Positions 1 to 7,791 of a stretch of 64,000 nucleotides of DNA are shown here, in pieces. Below the pieces are notes generated by a model. It did not search any database and was not told where the DNA came from. It saw only the letters and a program-made list of their open reading frames with translations. The stretch is taken from positions 558,001 through 622,000 of the forward strand of contig NZ_MWZD01000017.1 in NCBI RefSeq assembly GCF_002982315.1. The letters are read 5' to 3'. How positions within the stretch are numbered: position 1 is the first letter of the stretch; each line of letters opens with the position of its first letter. The position numbers and the translations under genes were made by a program. The stretch comes from Leucobacter massiliensis (GTDB lineage Bacteria > Actinomycetota > Actinomycetes > Actinomycetales > Microbacteriaceae).

Positions 1-462
1 GGCTTCCTCTACACGGAGCCGATCCCCGCCGGCACGCTGCCCGCGCGGCAGCGTCGCGTGCCCTTCGACGAACTGCTCGGCGTGCAGGCCTCCCGCGTGG
101 TCGTCGTCTCGCCCGACCACCACTTCGAGGAATTCGTGAGCGTCGTCGAGAACCTCGGCCTCACCCACGTCTCCTACGCGGTCGGCAGCACCTCCTGGCT
201 CGACATCGCACCCGACGGCGTCACGAAGGCCAGCGCGCTCGAGGTCATCGCCGAGAAGACCGGCGTCGACCGCTCCCGCGTCTTCGCCGCCGGCGACGGC
301 CGCAACGACATCGACATGCTGCGCTGGGCCGCGCGACGCGGTGACGCCGTGGCCATGGGCCAGGCCACCCCCGATGTGCAGGCCGTCGCGAGCCGCGTCA
401 CCGGCACCATCGAGGAGGTCGGCCTGCTCACCGCGCTGCGCGAGCGCTTCGACTGGCTGTAG
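1..462 (+). CDS. HAD-family hydrolase, C-terminal part (5' end outside window)
   Basis: The reading frame is open from the first base and ends at 462, giving the last 153 residues. The segment AAGDGRNDIDML is HAD motif IV (GDxxND), whose aspartates bind Mg2+. The lysine of the upstream VTKASAL segment fits motif III. This arrangement is typical of Cof-type HAD phosphatases, which dephosphorylate sugar phosphates or similar small molecules in the cytoplasm. The substrate cannot be inferred. The gene is followed by tRNA-Ser on the same strand. The N-terminal nucleophile motif (DxDGT) is not in the window, so activity cannot be judged. Confidence 0.85.
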   Translation, partial: GFLYTEPIPAGTLPARQRRVPFDELLGVQASRVVVVSPDHHFEEFVSVVENLGLTHVSYAVGSTSWLDIAPDGVTKASALEVIAEKTGVDRSRVFAAGDGRNDIDMLRWAARRGDAVAMGQATPDVQAVASRVTGTIEEVGLLTALRERFDWL

Positions 463-530
463 CTCCGCTGGGGGGGCTGGCGAGCCCCGGACGGCCCGCG
501 ACGAACCGCGGCTTTGCTAAGCTCGACGGC

Positions 531-621
531 GGAGGGTTGTCCGAGCGGCCGAAGGAACTTGTCTTGAAAACAAGCAGGCGGTAACCCCGTCTCAGGGGTT
601 CAAATCCCCTACCCTCCGCCA
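531..621 (+). tRNA. tRNA-Ser(UGA), 3' end supplied by the integrated element
   Basis: Acceptor strands GGAGGGT (531-537) and ACCCTCC (611-617) pair, and 618 is the discriminator G. The anticodon stem CTTGT/ACAAG (558-562, 570-574) encloses loop CTTGAAA with anticodon TGA at 565-567. A long variable arm (GTAACCCCGTCTC region) and T-arm GGGGTTCAAATCCCC mark a class II serine tRNA. The sequence encodes CCA at 619-621. The displaced chromosomal copy of this 3' end at 11,557-11,616 is followed by TCC instead of CA, so the encoded CCA came with the integrated element. Confidence 0.95.
560..619 (+). repeat. attL: 60-bp direct repeat inside tRNA-Ser
   Basis: This 60-bp stretch runs from the anticodon stem of the tRNA to the first C of its CCA end. 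It is repeated without mismatch at 11,557-11,616. The sequence diverges immediately on both sides (T versus C before, C versus T after). Long identity to a tRNA 3' half at both borders of a region with a tyrosine integrase is the usual signature of site-specific integration. Confidence 0.92.
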
Positions 622-624
622 CGA

Positions 625-657
625 ATGCCCGGTCAGAAGCTATTTCTGGTCGGGCAT
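625..657 (+). terminator. Terminator hairpin after tRNA-Ser, carried by the element
   Basis: A 14-bp stem (625-638 with 644-657) including two G-U wobbles closes a 5-nt loop GCTAT. It is followed by CGTTCTTCC. It starts three bases after the CCA and is unrelated in sequence to the terminator behind the displaced tRNA end at 11,621-11,645. The element therefore brings its own tRNA terminator. Confidence 0.75.
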
Positions 658-1172
658 CGTTCTTCCTGCTCGAGCGCACTGAGTGGTGCCGTGGTACTCA
701 CGTGGTACTCGGGATACTGAATCGGGCTCATTGAGCTCATTGAGTCGCCGCGCTGCTGCCGCGCACTGGTGCATCTCGGATGTGCGCGCGTTTGCCGTCG
801 AACGTCTGCTCTCGTCCTTGTGCGCGTTTGCTGCGCAACGTTGCGCGGTCCAGTGCCGGCGTACACTGGTGGGCGTAGGGCCTCCCCGTGAAAGCGCCGA
901 AATAATGCGCCGGTTGAACTCGCGGGCTAGGGCACCGCACGGCGGGCCATGACAGGCAGTGCTCAGATCGTACAGCCCAGTCGTGGCTCTTGCTGTGTCT
1001 CGGGTCGACATGCGAAGGTGGTTCTAGGGGTCCCGCTGGGAGTGCGGAATAAGGCACCGACAGAAACCGGGGGACAGCCCCTACCGTCGAGGGCCGTTGC
1101 AGCCAGTTCACCATGGTCGAGAGACTGAGGACAGGCCAGCAGCGGCCCCTCGCTTGCGCTCTGTGCCCGTTT
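658..1172. other. Left-end region of the element without a convincing gene
   Basis: Beyond the tRNA terminator and the repeat pair at 692-711, no frame here shows a credible start, ribosome site or recognisable protein. The open frames on both strands are Arg- and Ala-rich and overlap one another. Two imperfect copies of TGTGCGCG-type sequence followed by GTTTGC lie near 780 and 820, followed by AACGTTGCGC, a partly palindromic stretch. This could hold the 3' end of the minus-strand transcript or a regulatory or origin site, but nothing proves it. Confidence 0.4.
692..711 (+). repeat. Left pair of 9-bp repeats, probable integrase arm-type sites
   Basis: GTGGTACTC occurs at 692-700 and again at 703-711, an 11-bp period. 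The same 9-mer, in pairs with the same period and orientation, occurs at the opposite end of the element upstream of the integrase (11,379-11,437). Position inside both att cores and the fixed spacing match arm-type binding sites of tyrosine integrases. Function is inferred. Confidence 0.6.
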
Positions 1173-1835
1173 TCAGGCCAGACGCCGGTTGTGTTCGGCG
1201 GCGAGCGCGGCCATATTCTCAGACGTTGGCCAGAACCCGCCCGTGGGGTTCGCGTCTCGCGCGTAATCAGCGCATGCGTCGAGTAGTGGGCAGCCTGAAC
1301 AGATCCGGGCGAGATGCCATGCCTCACCGGGCACGAGGGCGTCGAGGGTGAAGCGTCCGTCCTCGGCGCACTCTGGCACACTCGAGGCGAGCGCGGCGCG
1401 GAGGCGAGCCCACGGTGACCCATCACGAGAACGCGACGGTGGACGGCTTGGTGCGCTCGCCGCAGGGGTTGCCCCGACCACGGGCGACGCTCTACGAGAC
1501 TTCGTACTTACGGAGAGCAGATTGACGGTCCGCGGCTCGGCGGTGGCTTCTCCGACTAGCTCAGGGTCGTGCCCACTTTCGAACCAGGCAAGCGGGTCGG
1601 CCTCGAACTCGGCTCTTGCCGCCCGACCCTCTGGGGTCTGATTGCGGTTGTCTTGCTCGCAGCGACGACGAAACTCGGCGAGCAAGATCTCGTGCGCGAC
1701 AACACGCTCACCTTGCTGATTCCAGGTCATCGGCATGCCGGCCATGCGCCACTTGCGGATCGTCTGCGGGTGACGGTGCACGCGTTCTGCTTCTTGGTCG
1801 TAGGTGTAGAACTTCCGATTGGTGATCTGCCTCAC
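1173..1835 (-). CDS. Fusion of N-terminal HTH and C-terminal WhiB-like Fe-S domain
   Basis: The protein has 220 residues from a GTG start at 1835, which is preceded by an AAAGGG ribosome site. Residues 8-55 resemble the winged-helix DNA-binding domain of phage small terminases or excisionases (HPQTIRKWRMAGMP). A Ser/Pro/Ala-rich linker spans about 105-140. The C-terminus carries C156, C179-x2-C182 and C188 followed by YARDANPTGGFW. That is the four-cysteine plus G-[VIF]-W layout of WhiB-like [4Fe-4S] regulators. Known WhiB proteins are usually short single-domain regulators, and phage-encoded versions occur in actinophages. I infer a DNA-binding regulator of the element or its helper. It is the last gene of the minus-strand block. 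A TTG at 1880 would add 15 residues but has no ribosome site. Confidence 0.65.
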   Translation of the reverse strand: MRQITNRKFYTYDQEAERVHRHPQTIRKWRMAGMPMTWNQQGERVVAHEILLAEFRRRCEQDNRNQTPEGRAARAEFEADPLAWFESGHDPELVGEATAEPRTVNLLSVSTKSRRASPVVGATPAASAPSRPPSRSRDGSPWARLRAALASSVPECAEDGRFTLDALVPGEAWHLARICSGCPLLDACADYARDANPTGGFWPTSENMAALAAEHNRRLA

Positions 1836-1942
1836 GATCAGCCCTTTCCGCTCGCCCAGGATCGAGTGTAGACGCAGCAAAGCCCCGGCAGGCAGTAGTG
1901 CTCCACCAGGGCCTCGTGCGGTCAGAGAGAAGGCGATCCTCG

Positions 1943-2458
1943 TTAGCTCTGCTCCTCACCTCCGCCTACAGGCTGTGCGCGCAGTACGTCAGCGGCAGCG
2001 AGTAAGCCGGCTTCGAGGGACTGGATTAACGACACCGCGCCCTCTGTGTTCGGCTCGCGCTCAACAATTCGGGTGAGCTTATCGAACACGATCCCCGCCA
2101 TCGTGATCACGTGCCGCGCTACCTCGATCGGTGGACGCTCGAGAGTGTGCTCCGAATAGGTGTTGTCGCGGCCACCGAACGAGTACACCGTGTATGGCTC
2201 GTCGAGCTTGTCGAACATCGCCTCAACCGCGAGCAGCATCCGCTCAGCGAGCTCCTGCCGTTTCGCGGCAAGATCGATCTGACGAGCAGCTACAGCCTTC
2301 GCGACCTGCGTCCGGTCGAAGGTGAGTCCGTCCTGCTTCGCCCACTTCGACACCGTCGACTGATGTACCCCGAGCGCGGACGCGATAGCCCGCGTAGACA
2401 GCCCTCGAGCATGCAGTTCGCGCAGGCGTGCGCGTTTGTTCGTCATCGTCTCCGTCAT
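1943..2458 (-). CDS. HTH DNA-binding protein, small-terminase-like
   Basis: The protein has 171 residues. The ATG at 2458 overlaps the stop of the upstream gene (ATGA), and an AGAGGG ribosome site lies inside that gene, so the two are translationally coupled. Residues about 6-45 form a homeodomain-like HTH (LHARGLSTRAIASALGVHQS). The remainder is mostly helical with charged segments. Proteins of this kind occur in actinophages and related islands as terminase-small-subunit-like or regulatory DNA-binding proteins. The sequence does not tell which. A role in packaging or copy control of the element is speculation. Confidence 0.55.
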   Translation of the reverse strand: MTETMTNKRARLRELHARGLSTRAIASALGVHQSTVSKWAKQDGLTFDRTQVAKAVAARQIDLAAKRQELAERMLLAVEAMFDKLDEPYTVYSFGGRDNTYSEHTLERPPIEVARHVITMAGIVFDKLTRIVEREPNTEGAVSLIQSLEAGLLAAADVLRAQPVGGGEEQS

Positions 2459-3246
2459 CCGAACCATCCCTCTCGTGCGGCTAGCTCTTCTGTCCAGTTG
2501 GGGATCATCCCGAGGTCGGCTGCGACTTGTCCTGCATCTGACAGCGCCTCGTATTCCGGTGTTCCTTGCTCGGGGCCTTCGTAGCAGCCATGTCGGTTGA
2601 CTGAGCGGTAGAGGTTGGTGATGAGCGCAGAAGCCTGGCTCACGGTGAGGCGTGACCACTGCTCTATCTCGTGGAAGCTCGGCAGCTGGTTGTTGTTGTG
2701 AAGGTAGAGATCTTGGATGAGGTTCTGCTGTGCCTGCGTAGCTGCAATCTGTCGATTGGTTATCTCTGACGCGCGCGATCGGCTTGCCGGTTGCGCCTCA
2801 TACTGGTTGTTCCTATTGGTAGTTTCACTGGTAGTTTCTACAGTCCCTGCAGCATCTGCCTCTAACCCTGCAGTTTCCTGCAGGGGGTTAGCGGCAGTAT
2901 CTGCCTCTAACCCTGCGCTCACATTTCCGGTAGATGCGGCGCTGGTGGGCGTCAGCGTGTAGACGTTCGAGCGTCGCCCGCCTGCACCTTCACCGCCTCG
3001 ATAGCGGCTACTCCGCAGAATGAGGCCCGCGGCCTCGAGGCTCTTCGTTGCATCGCGCGCTGCCCGCTCGCTCAGGCTTGCCTCTTGCGCCAGCAGCTTG
3101 ATCCCTGGGTAGCATTCGCCGTTCTTGTCAGCGCGGGTCGCTAGCACGAGCAGCACCGCCTTCTCGGCGACCCGGAGGCCTGAGCGGCTGCGTGCCCACT
3201 CGACCCAGTAGAGCAGCGAGCCAGGCTTGCGTTCATGCTTCGTCAC
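2455..3246 (-). CDS. Winged-helix replication-initiator-like protein
   Basis: The protein has 263 residues from a GTG at 3246, which lies inside the 3' end of the upstream gene (14-bp overlap). Residues about 5-95 show the winged-helix pattern of phage or plasmid replication proteins: a helical region, then DKNGECYPGIKLLAQEASLS and SLEAAGLILRSSR as recognition helix and wing. The middle is low complexity and contains two imperfect copies of a GLEADxAA/AAG segment (DNA repeat near 2850-2925). The C-terminal part about 160-263 is helical and may contact a helicase. The middle repeats show a linker that tolerates length change. Function as replication initiator is inferred from the fold and its neighbours. 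Confidence 0.55.
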   Translation of the reverse strand: MTKHERKPGSLLYWVEWARSRSGLRVAEKAVLLVLATRADKNGECYPGIKLLAQEASLSERAARDATKSLEAAGLILRSSRYRGGEGAGGRRSNVYTLTPTSAASTGNVSAGLEADTAANPLQETAGLEADAAGTVETTSETTNRNNQYEAQPASRSRASEITNRQIAATQAQQNLIQDLYLHNNNQLPSFHEIEQWSRLTVSQASALITNLYRSVNRHGCYEGPEQGTPEYEALSDAGQVAADLGMIPNWTEELAAREGWFG

Positions 3247-3535
3247 CGCCTGATCCTTCCTTGGCCTCGTGCAGTTCGATCTCTGCGGTGACCATGCGAT
3301 CACGCATGAGCTCGCGGGCGGCGTCGAGATCGACCTCGCGCACGCTCATGAATACAGCGAACTGTGCGCGCGTGAGCGGGCTGCCGTCGGCCATGCGCAC
3401 ATGGTCGATCCCGCGCCCCTCGAGCGCCTCACGGACAGTGCGCATGTCGATGCGGGTGAGCAGCTCGACGGCTTTGGGGTTAGGCTGGTTGTGGATCTCG
3501 GAGGCCCCGCCATTGTGCGGGGTCTTCGCGTTCAT
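3233..3535 (-). CDS. Hypothetical protein of the element
   Basis: This is a 100-residue acidic-to-neutral protein without a recognised domain. Its ATG at 3535 overlaps the stop of the excisionase-like gene (ATGA), and its own 3' end overlaps the start of the replication-like gene. The three are clearly one operon. The C-terminal half is predicted to be helical and charged (VREVDLDAARELMRDRM). No membrane segment, signal peptide or metal site is visible. I do not recognise a family. Confidence 0.6.
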   Translation of the reverse strand: MNAKTPHNGGASEIHNQPNPKAVELLTRIDMRTVREALEGRGIDHVRMADGSPLTRAQFAVFMSVREVDLDAARELMRDRMVTAEIELHEAKEGSGGDEA

Positions 3536-3768
3536 CGGGCACCTGCCACAGCGAGCGGGGTGCCGACGGTTGCGAGACTCTCGGCGGTGACGCGAACACT
3601 CTTGCCGATCTTGCGTGCGTCGAGGTCGCCGCGACGGATCATTCGACGGATGGTGTCACGCGATACGGCGAGCGCCTGCGCGGCCTCGTCCATCGTCACA
3701 TAGGACGGTACGGTACCGAGCGAGTGCGGTGCGATTGGGGTGGTCTGGGGAGACATGAAAAACGCCAT
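3532..3768 (-). CDS. Excisionase-like HTH protein
   Basis: The protein has 78 residues. The segment YVTMDEAAQALAVSRDTIRR continuing to MIRRGDLDARKIGKSVRV is the winged-helix excisionase/AlpA (HTH_17) fold, covering almost the whole chain. Such proteins bend DNA at att sites to favour excision, or act as small transcription factors. It is first in the operon with the hypothetical and replication-like genes. The start is either ATG 3768 or ATG 3756. It is the intact counterpart of the broken excisionase-like gene at 4609-4801. Confidence 0.7.
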   Translation of the reverse strand: MAFFMSPQTTPIAPHSLGTVPSYVTMDEAAQALAVSRDTIRRMIRRGDLDARKIGKSVRVTAESLATVGTPLAVAGAR

Positions 3769-3881
3769 TCTGTGGGTACGTCAAAATCGACCGCCACAGA
3801 TTGGCGTCTGGATCCCCTGTCGGGGAACGCTGCCCATGATAGCAGAATGATGCAAGATCGGGCAGTGTATGCGCATTCTGG

Positions 3882-4541
3882 TTAGGCGCTGGGCGCCTCA
3901 ACGATCCGAACCGGAGCGCTTGTCACCATGCTGATATCTTCCTGGCGCTCTGTCTCCGTGCCACTGCGAAGCGCGTTCGCTTCGATCGCGGCCTGCCAGT
4001 AGCGCTCAAGTGCAGCGTCCACGCGTTCGCCTTCTCTGCCTCGCCGCTTTGCCGTACATCGTGGGCAAGCGAACGTGGCGGTCACGTGTCGCGTGGGGTC
4101 GGGTGCTACTGTTGGCGGTGTCCCATTGCCGCTCAGGTAGTCGGGATCGCCGAACAGTTCGTTGCTGCGTTTCCGTTGCTGCTTTTCTGCCGTAGCCGCG
4201 GCCCGCTCGGCTGCCAGTCGAGCCTTCACGTCGTCTTGGTTCACGGGGCGTCCGGTCTGGCCATCGATGCCCACTATTTGGCCGCCCACACTCTCGTCGG
4301 GGAACAGCACCCATGTGCGCCAGGCCCCCAACTGATACAAGTCGGCATGGCCTACCGTCGCAGCGGGGTGAGGATGCCGTGAGGATCCTTCGCATGAGAG
4401 GTAGATCCTGCTGCCCCTTGGCCGGCCGTTCTCGCGCGCTCCTGCGGTGACTGGTGCGGTGCCATAGACGCCGTCTTCCCGCCATCGGCCTGCATCTCGA
4501 GCTTCCGCCTCTCGGAGCCATTCTTCGAAGTGGTTCTGCAT
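3882..4541 (-). CDS. Hypothetical protein of the element
   Basis: The protein has 219 residues from ATG 4541. The N-terminal part contains aromatic residues and a stretch ending LGAWRTWVLFPDESVGGQIVG. The middle (about 100-130) is a Lys/Arg/Ala-rich helix. A single CPRC pair at about 160 could be half of a zinc ribbon, but I see no second pair. The family is not recognised. It lies between two excisionase-like loci on the same strand. The 113-bp gap downstream probably holds the promoter of the next operon. Confidence 0.5.
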   Translation of the reverse strand: MQNHFEEWLREAEARDAGRWREDGVYGTAPVTAGARENGRPRGSRIYLSCEGSSRHPHPAATVGHADLYQLGAWRTWVLFPDESVGGQIVGIDGQTGRPVNQDDVKARLAAERAAATAEKQQRKRSNELFGDPDYLSGNGTPPTVAPDPTRHVTATFACPRCTAKRRGREGERVDAALERYWQAAIEANALRSGTETERQEDISMVTSAPVRIVEAPSA

Positions 4542-4608
4542 GCCTCGCCTCCCGCATCTCTCTTCTCGAGGCGAACGCGACAGCGAATGTGTCGCGCTCG
4601 CCGCAGAG

Positions 4609-4801
4609 TCACTGCTGCTCGTCTCGTGTGGTCACTACCGTAGACCGAACCCACCGATCGACGTCGCCCTGCTCGTAGATAACGACCTTCGGAGTGGGCT
4701 TGTGATATCTCGGCCCCCGACCTTACGCGCGAAGCTCCTCAACGTTCCGCCACCTGAACAGGTGACAGCCAGACTGGTTCGGGGGTGTGTTTCTCGTTCA
4801 T
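4609..4801 (-). pseudogene. Broken excisionase-like HTH gene
   Basis: From an ATG at 4801 the frame reads MNEKHTPEPVWLSPVQVAER and then hits TGA. Shifting by one base restores VEELRA, which then meets TAA. The same frame then continues with GRGPRYHKPTPKVVIYEQGD and DRWVRSTVVTTRDEQQ to a TGA at 4609. The joined pieces match the AlpA/excisionase winged helix (LTPxEVAER ... GxGPRY ... Y...DVDRW). At least two lesions, a frameshift and a stop or small deletion around the turn of the HTH, break it. The intact excisionase-like gene at 3532-3768 may have made it dispensable. Confidence 0.6.
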
Positions 4802-4814
4802 GCCACGTGTTCGC

Positions 4815-5504
4815 TCATGCGGCGCTGACGGCGTGGGGCGCGTTGTTGAGGCGGTCGCATTCGGCTTGCATCCACGCGTAGTCGTTCGCGAGATCCTGGA
4901 TCATGCGCAGCCCCGCAGGCCCCTCGGGAACATCAGCCCTCATGGACGCGCCGGCAGCCCACTTGCCGTCGTAGCGGTAACCGGTGACGAGGTAATCGCC
5001 GGTGTCGATACCCTCGAGCTCACACCCGAGGAACTGCTCACCGCCGACCCACTCGTGCCACAGTTTTACACAGCCGGACTCGTGGCACTCGCGCAACTCG
5101 TTGCAGTGGTCGCCGTCGCGCACTTCCCACCACTTCCGACAGATCCAGTTGCCGTCCTCGCGGAGCCGCCACATATCGCCATTGAACAGCCCTGCCTTCG
5201 CCTCTTGGATCAGCCGGTGCGCCTTCTTGAGGTCGTCCGAGGACGCGCCGGAGTGCAGGTGCACGTTGAAATGGCGCTTCTCTGATGGGCTGGCAACGAT
5301 CGCGAACGCCAGCCGGAACACGGTACCGGTAGTATCCGCTTCCTGCCTCACCGGCCTCTCGGGATGGAACGTGTAGACGATCGGGAGATCTGCGAGGTTC
5401 GCAGCCGCCCAGGTCGCCGATTCGGGAGTGATTTCGCGGGACGGCGTGAACTGCAGGAGATCCACGTCGGGCACGGCACTGGTGGTTGCGAGGGTGCTAC
5501 TCAT
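4815..5504 (-). CDS. Hypothetical protein of the element
   Basis: The protein has 229 residues from ATG 5504, which overlaps the stop of the upstream gene (ATGA). It is rich in Trp and Cys in the middle (about 118-165, including CRKWWEVRDGDHCNELRECH and a further Cys). This suggests a compact, possibly metal-binding domain. No membrane segment is visible. The family is not recognised. Its position at the head of the minus-strand operon, divergent from a small HTH gene, resembles early genes of phage-like elements. Confidence 0.55.
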   Translation of the reverse strand: MSSTLATTSAVPDVDLLQFTPSREITPESATWAAANLADLPIVYTFHPERPVRQEADTTGTVFRLAFAIVASPSEKRHFNVHLHSGASSDDLKKAHRLIQEAKAGLFNGDMWRLREDGNWICRKWWEVRDGDHCNELRECHESGCVKLWHEWVGGEQFLGCELEGIDTGDYLVTGYRYDGKWAAGASMRADVPEGPAGLRMIQDLANDYAWMQAECDRLNNAPHAVSAA

Positions 5505-5806
5505 CGAGCCACCTCCTCGCGCGCTGAACGGCGCTCTGCGGCCATTTCACGGGTGTGGGTGTCGAGCAGTGCCGTTCCCGCGGTTGCGGCCGCCGTGGGG
5601 GCTGCGGCGAGCGCTCGCGCCTCTCTCAGGAAGAGTGGCGTGGGGTTCAGGCCGGGCATCTCGAGCGTGACGCAGTCCACGAACAGATCGTCGACGGTGG
5701 CGCCTTCCCAGAACGTGGCGCTCGACTCGACACAGACGGTTCCCTGCTCAGTGTCGAGTTGGTGCGACGTGTCGAACTCCGCGGTCGGGTGGGTAGGGTT
5801 GTGCAT
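5501..5806 (-). CDS. Hypothetical protein, first gene of the minus-strand operon
   Basis: The protein has 101 residues from ATG 5806, chosen because AGGAGG lies eight bases upstream. The N-terminal half is acidic and contains a WEGATVDDLFVDCVTLEMPG segment. The C-terminal half is Ala/Arg-rich and probably helical. No known domain is recognised. It overlaps the next gene by four bases. The 150-bp gap to the divergent HTH gene contains an interrupted hairpin (about 5834-5872) and AT-rich sequence near 5930 that probably holds both promoters. Confidence 0.55.
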   Translation of the reverse strand: MHNPTHPTAEFDTSHQLDTEQGTVCVESSATFWEGATVDDLFVDCVTLEMPGLNPTPLFLREARALAAAPTAAATAGTALLDTHTREMAAERRSAREEVAR

Positions 5807-5956
5807 GATGCGATCCTCCTGTGATCGTGTCCACGCCCCCGGCCTGCTCCAACAGGCGCGGGGGTCTCGCCTTCTTCGGCGTGAGTCGAGCATGCCACAG
5901 ATCAGTCATGATGTCGAGCGCTCGCATAATAATGGTATGTCTTGTAGCCTGATCGA

Positions 5957-6160
5957 GTGGCGAAACAGACAGCACTAGAACGACTCGAGCAACTCGGTAA
6001 ACAGCGTCGCGAACATCAGGCGGCACTCGATGCGCTCGCCCTACCGCTCAAGGTCGCGATCCTTGATGCGCTCGCCGCAGGTGCCAGCGCTACCGAGGTC
6101 GCGGAGATCACTGGCCTGCATCGGTCGAGGGTCTATCAAATCCGCGACGGGAAGCGTTGA
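5957..6160 (+). CDS. Small HTH protein, probable element regulator
   Basis: The protein has 67 residues from GTG 5957. After a charged helix (about 5-25), residues about 35-65 form a helix-turn-helix: LDALAAGASATEVAEITGLH then RSRVYQIRDGKR. It is transcribed divergently from the minus-strand replication-type operon, the usual place for a repressor or Cro-like switch protein. It ends just before the membrane-protein gene and shares its strand, so it may also drive the cargo transcript. The regulator role is inferred from size, fold and position. Confidence 0.6.
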   Translation: MAKQTALERLEQLGKQRREHQAALDALALPLKVAILDALAAGASATEVAEITGLHRSRVYQIRDGKR

Positions 6161-6165
6161 GGCAG

Positions 6166-7494
6166 ATGACTGCAGTAGGCGAAGCGCTGGCGGCCAATGC
6201 ATTGGACAGCCGCGAGCTAGCGACGCTGACCATTCTTGGCTTGATAGCTTTTCTCGCTTTGCGGAAACCGGCAACCAGGCGGACGCTCAAGAGAGAACTT
6301 AAGAATCTTGCAATTCAGCTTGCCAGCCCAAAGCTCTGGATCCCTTTCGCGATCTACTTTCTATGGGTATTCGGATGTATTTATTTTGCGAGTCGAATTG
6401 GGCTCTGGGGATGGGCTCTCACAAAGGACACGATCCTAGTTGTCTTTGGTGTAGGTCTGGTCCTGTTTGCAAAAGCGACAGAGCAAAAGAACGGCCGCGA
6501 ACTCTTCAAGAGTGTTTACCGTGAAGCCATTGGAGTTTCGGCGCTACTCGTCTTCTACCTGAACCTCGCACCGCTTCCCTATCTAGCGGAGCTACCTCTA
6601 CAGGTTGTGATAATCGTGCTCGTGTTCGCAGATGCCCAGGATGACGGACGGAAGTGGCCTCGGGGCATGTTGGTGCTGGCAGGGTTGGGGCTTCTGGCGT
6701 GGACCTCGTTCCAAGTCGTTGAAAGCTGGGCAACCCTGAACCACGTCGAACTGCTCATGAGATTTGCTCTCTCGATCTGGCTTCCTCTGGCACTATTTCC
6801 GCTGCTGTATCCATTCGCATTCTTCGCCGCGATGGAGAGCGCAGCGGTACGCACAAGCTTCGGTGGAGAACCCTGGACGAGGCGCTCCCGACTGGCGTTC
6901 TTTCTCGGGCTAAGGGGTTCTCTTCACCTGGCCGCCTCGTTTAACGGGCGCTATCGAGCAATTCGTGACGCCAAGACTTTTCGAGAAGGCCGCGCCTACA
7001 TGAAATACTTCCGGTCGGATGTCGAGGAGCGTGAAACCCTGCGCGAAAGACAGCGGCACACTCTTGATGTCTGGACCAACAAGGGCGGTACCGATAAGTG
7101 GGGTGCTCAACTTGATCGTAGAGAATTTGATGGCACCAAACGGGCACTTCGCTTTATTCAGGCTTCCCAGATGGGGTGGTTTGAACGGCAAGCGAATCAG
7201 TTTTGGGGTCCGGAGAAGGCAGAGCTAATTATCCAGCCCACCGCGCGCTTTGAGCTTCCTCCAAACCATGGAATTCATGTGGAGGTCACGGACGACCGCA
7301 AGGTCTGGCGCGCTTGGCGCAGGCTGCCAAGTGGCTGGATACTTGGCATAGGCGGTCAGCACAGAACTGACACCCAGTACTACTCTGCATCAGCTTCTCC
7401 GAACACGTGGCCCGGAGCGGACGACTGGATAAGCGAATTGGAGCTAGACCTGCCGCCAGATTGGGCTCAGGATGATAGCGTCTACCCGGCCTGA
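6166..7494 (+). CDS. Multi-pass membrane protein with soluble C-terminal domain (element cargo)
   Basis: The protein has 442 residues from ATG 6166, preceded by GAGG. Hydrophobic segments lie at about 20-34, 58-78, 88-104, 120-137, 143-156, 167-184 and 199-222. A cytoplasmic-looking C-terminal domain of about 215 residues follows, rich in Arg, Trp and aromatic residues. No family is recognised. The coding region has visibly lower GC and more A/T-ending codons than the host genes, which is a sign of a separate origin. A membrane-anchored protein in the cargo slot of an integrative element is a common layout for anti-phage systems, but nothing here proves that. A TTG at 6157 is an alternative start. 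Confidence 0.7.
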   Translation: MTAVGEALAANALDSRELATLTILGLIAFLALRKPATRRTLKRELKNLAIQLASPKLWIPFAIYFLWVFGCIYFASRIGLWGWALTKDTILVVFGVGLVLFAKATEQKNGRELFKSVYREAIGVSALLVFYLNLAPLPYLAELPLQVVIIVLVFADAQDDGRKWPRGMLVLAGLGLLAWTSFQVVESWATLNHVELLMRFALSIWLPLALFPLLYPFAFFAAMESAAVRTSFGGEPWTRRSRLAFFLGLRGSLHLAASFNGRYRAIRDAKTFREGRAYMKYFRSDVEERETLRERQRHTLDVWTNKGGTDKWGAQLDRREFDGTKRALRFIQASQMGWFERQANQFWGPEKAELIIQPTARFELPPNHGIHVEVTDDRKVWRAWRRLPSGWILGIGGQHRTDTQYYSASASPNTWPGADDWISELELDLPPDWAQDDSVYPA

Positions 7495-7791
7495 CTTGTG
7501 CAGAGTAAACTGTGCTTGCCAACAAACGAGAGAAGCGGCTGGGCTGCCCGGACTTTCGTCTAGTGAACCGCCTGCCGCTTCTGACTACAGGGTGCCGCCT
7601 CAGATTCATCGCTTTGGTTTGGGGCCTGCTTCTCGATATGCCTCGGTCGCCCGCTAGTTGCGCTTAGCTCTTGGCACACCGTGGGGGAGCAGTATCCTGC
7701 GCAAGGGCGTCTATGAGGCATTTGCGGTAGGTGTCGGCATTCTGATGACTTCCCGGTAGGTTGTGAGCATTGATCAGTCAGAGAGGTTCTC
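7495..7791. other. Intergenic region with a long-loop hairpin
   Basis: No credible gene is seen in these 297 bases. AGAAGCGGC (7531-7539) pairs perfectly with GCCGCTTCT (7574-7582) around a 34-nt loop. It may be a terminator-like structure behind the membrane protein gene or part of a small RNA. The end of the region carries the ribosome site AGAGAGG for the gene at 7792. A promoter should lie here if that gene is transcribed alone. Confidence 0.4.

Noticed and set aside
2850-2925. Short CRISPR-like or microsatellite array
   Set aside because: There are only two imperfect copies of about 20 bp inside a coding region, where they encode a repeated GLEAD segment. Spacing and number do not fit a CRISPR array.
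4609-4801. Programmed +1 frameshift at CGT-TGA to make a full excisionase
   Set aside because: After such a shift the frame meets a TAA six codons later, so one shift cannot give the full protein. A pseudogene is the simpler reading.
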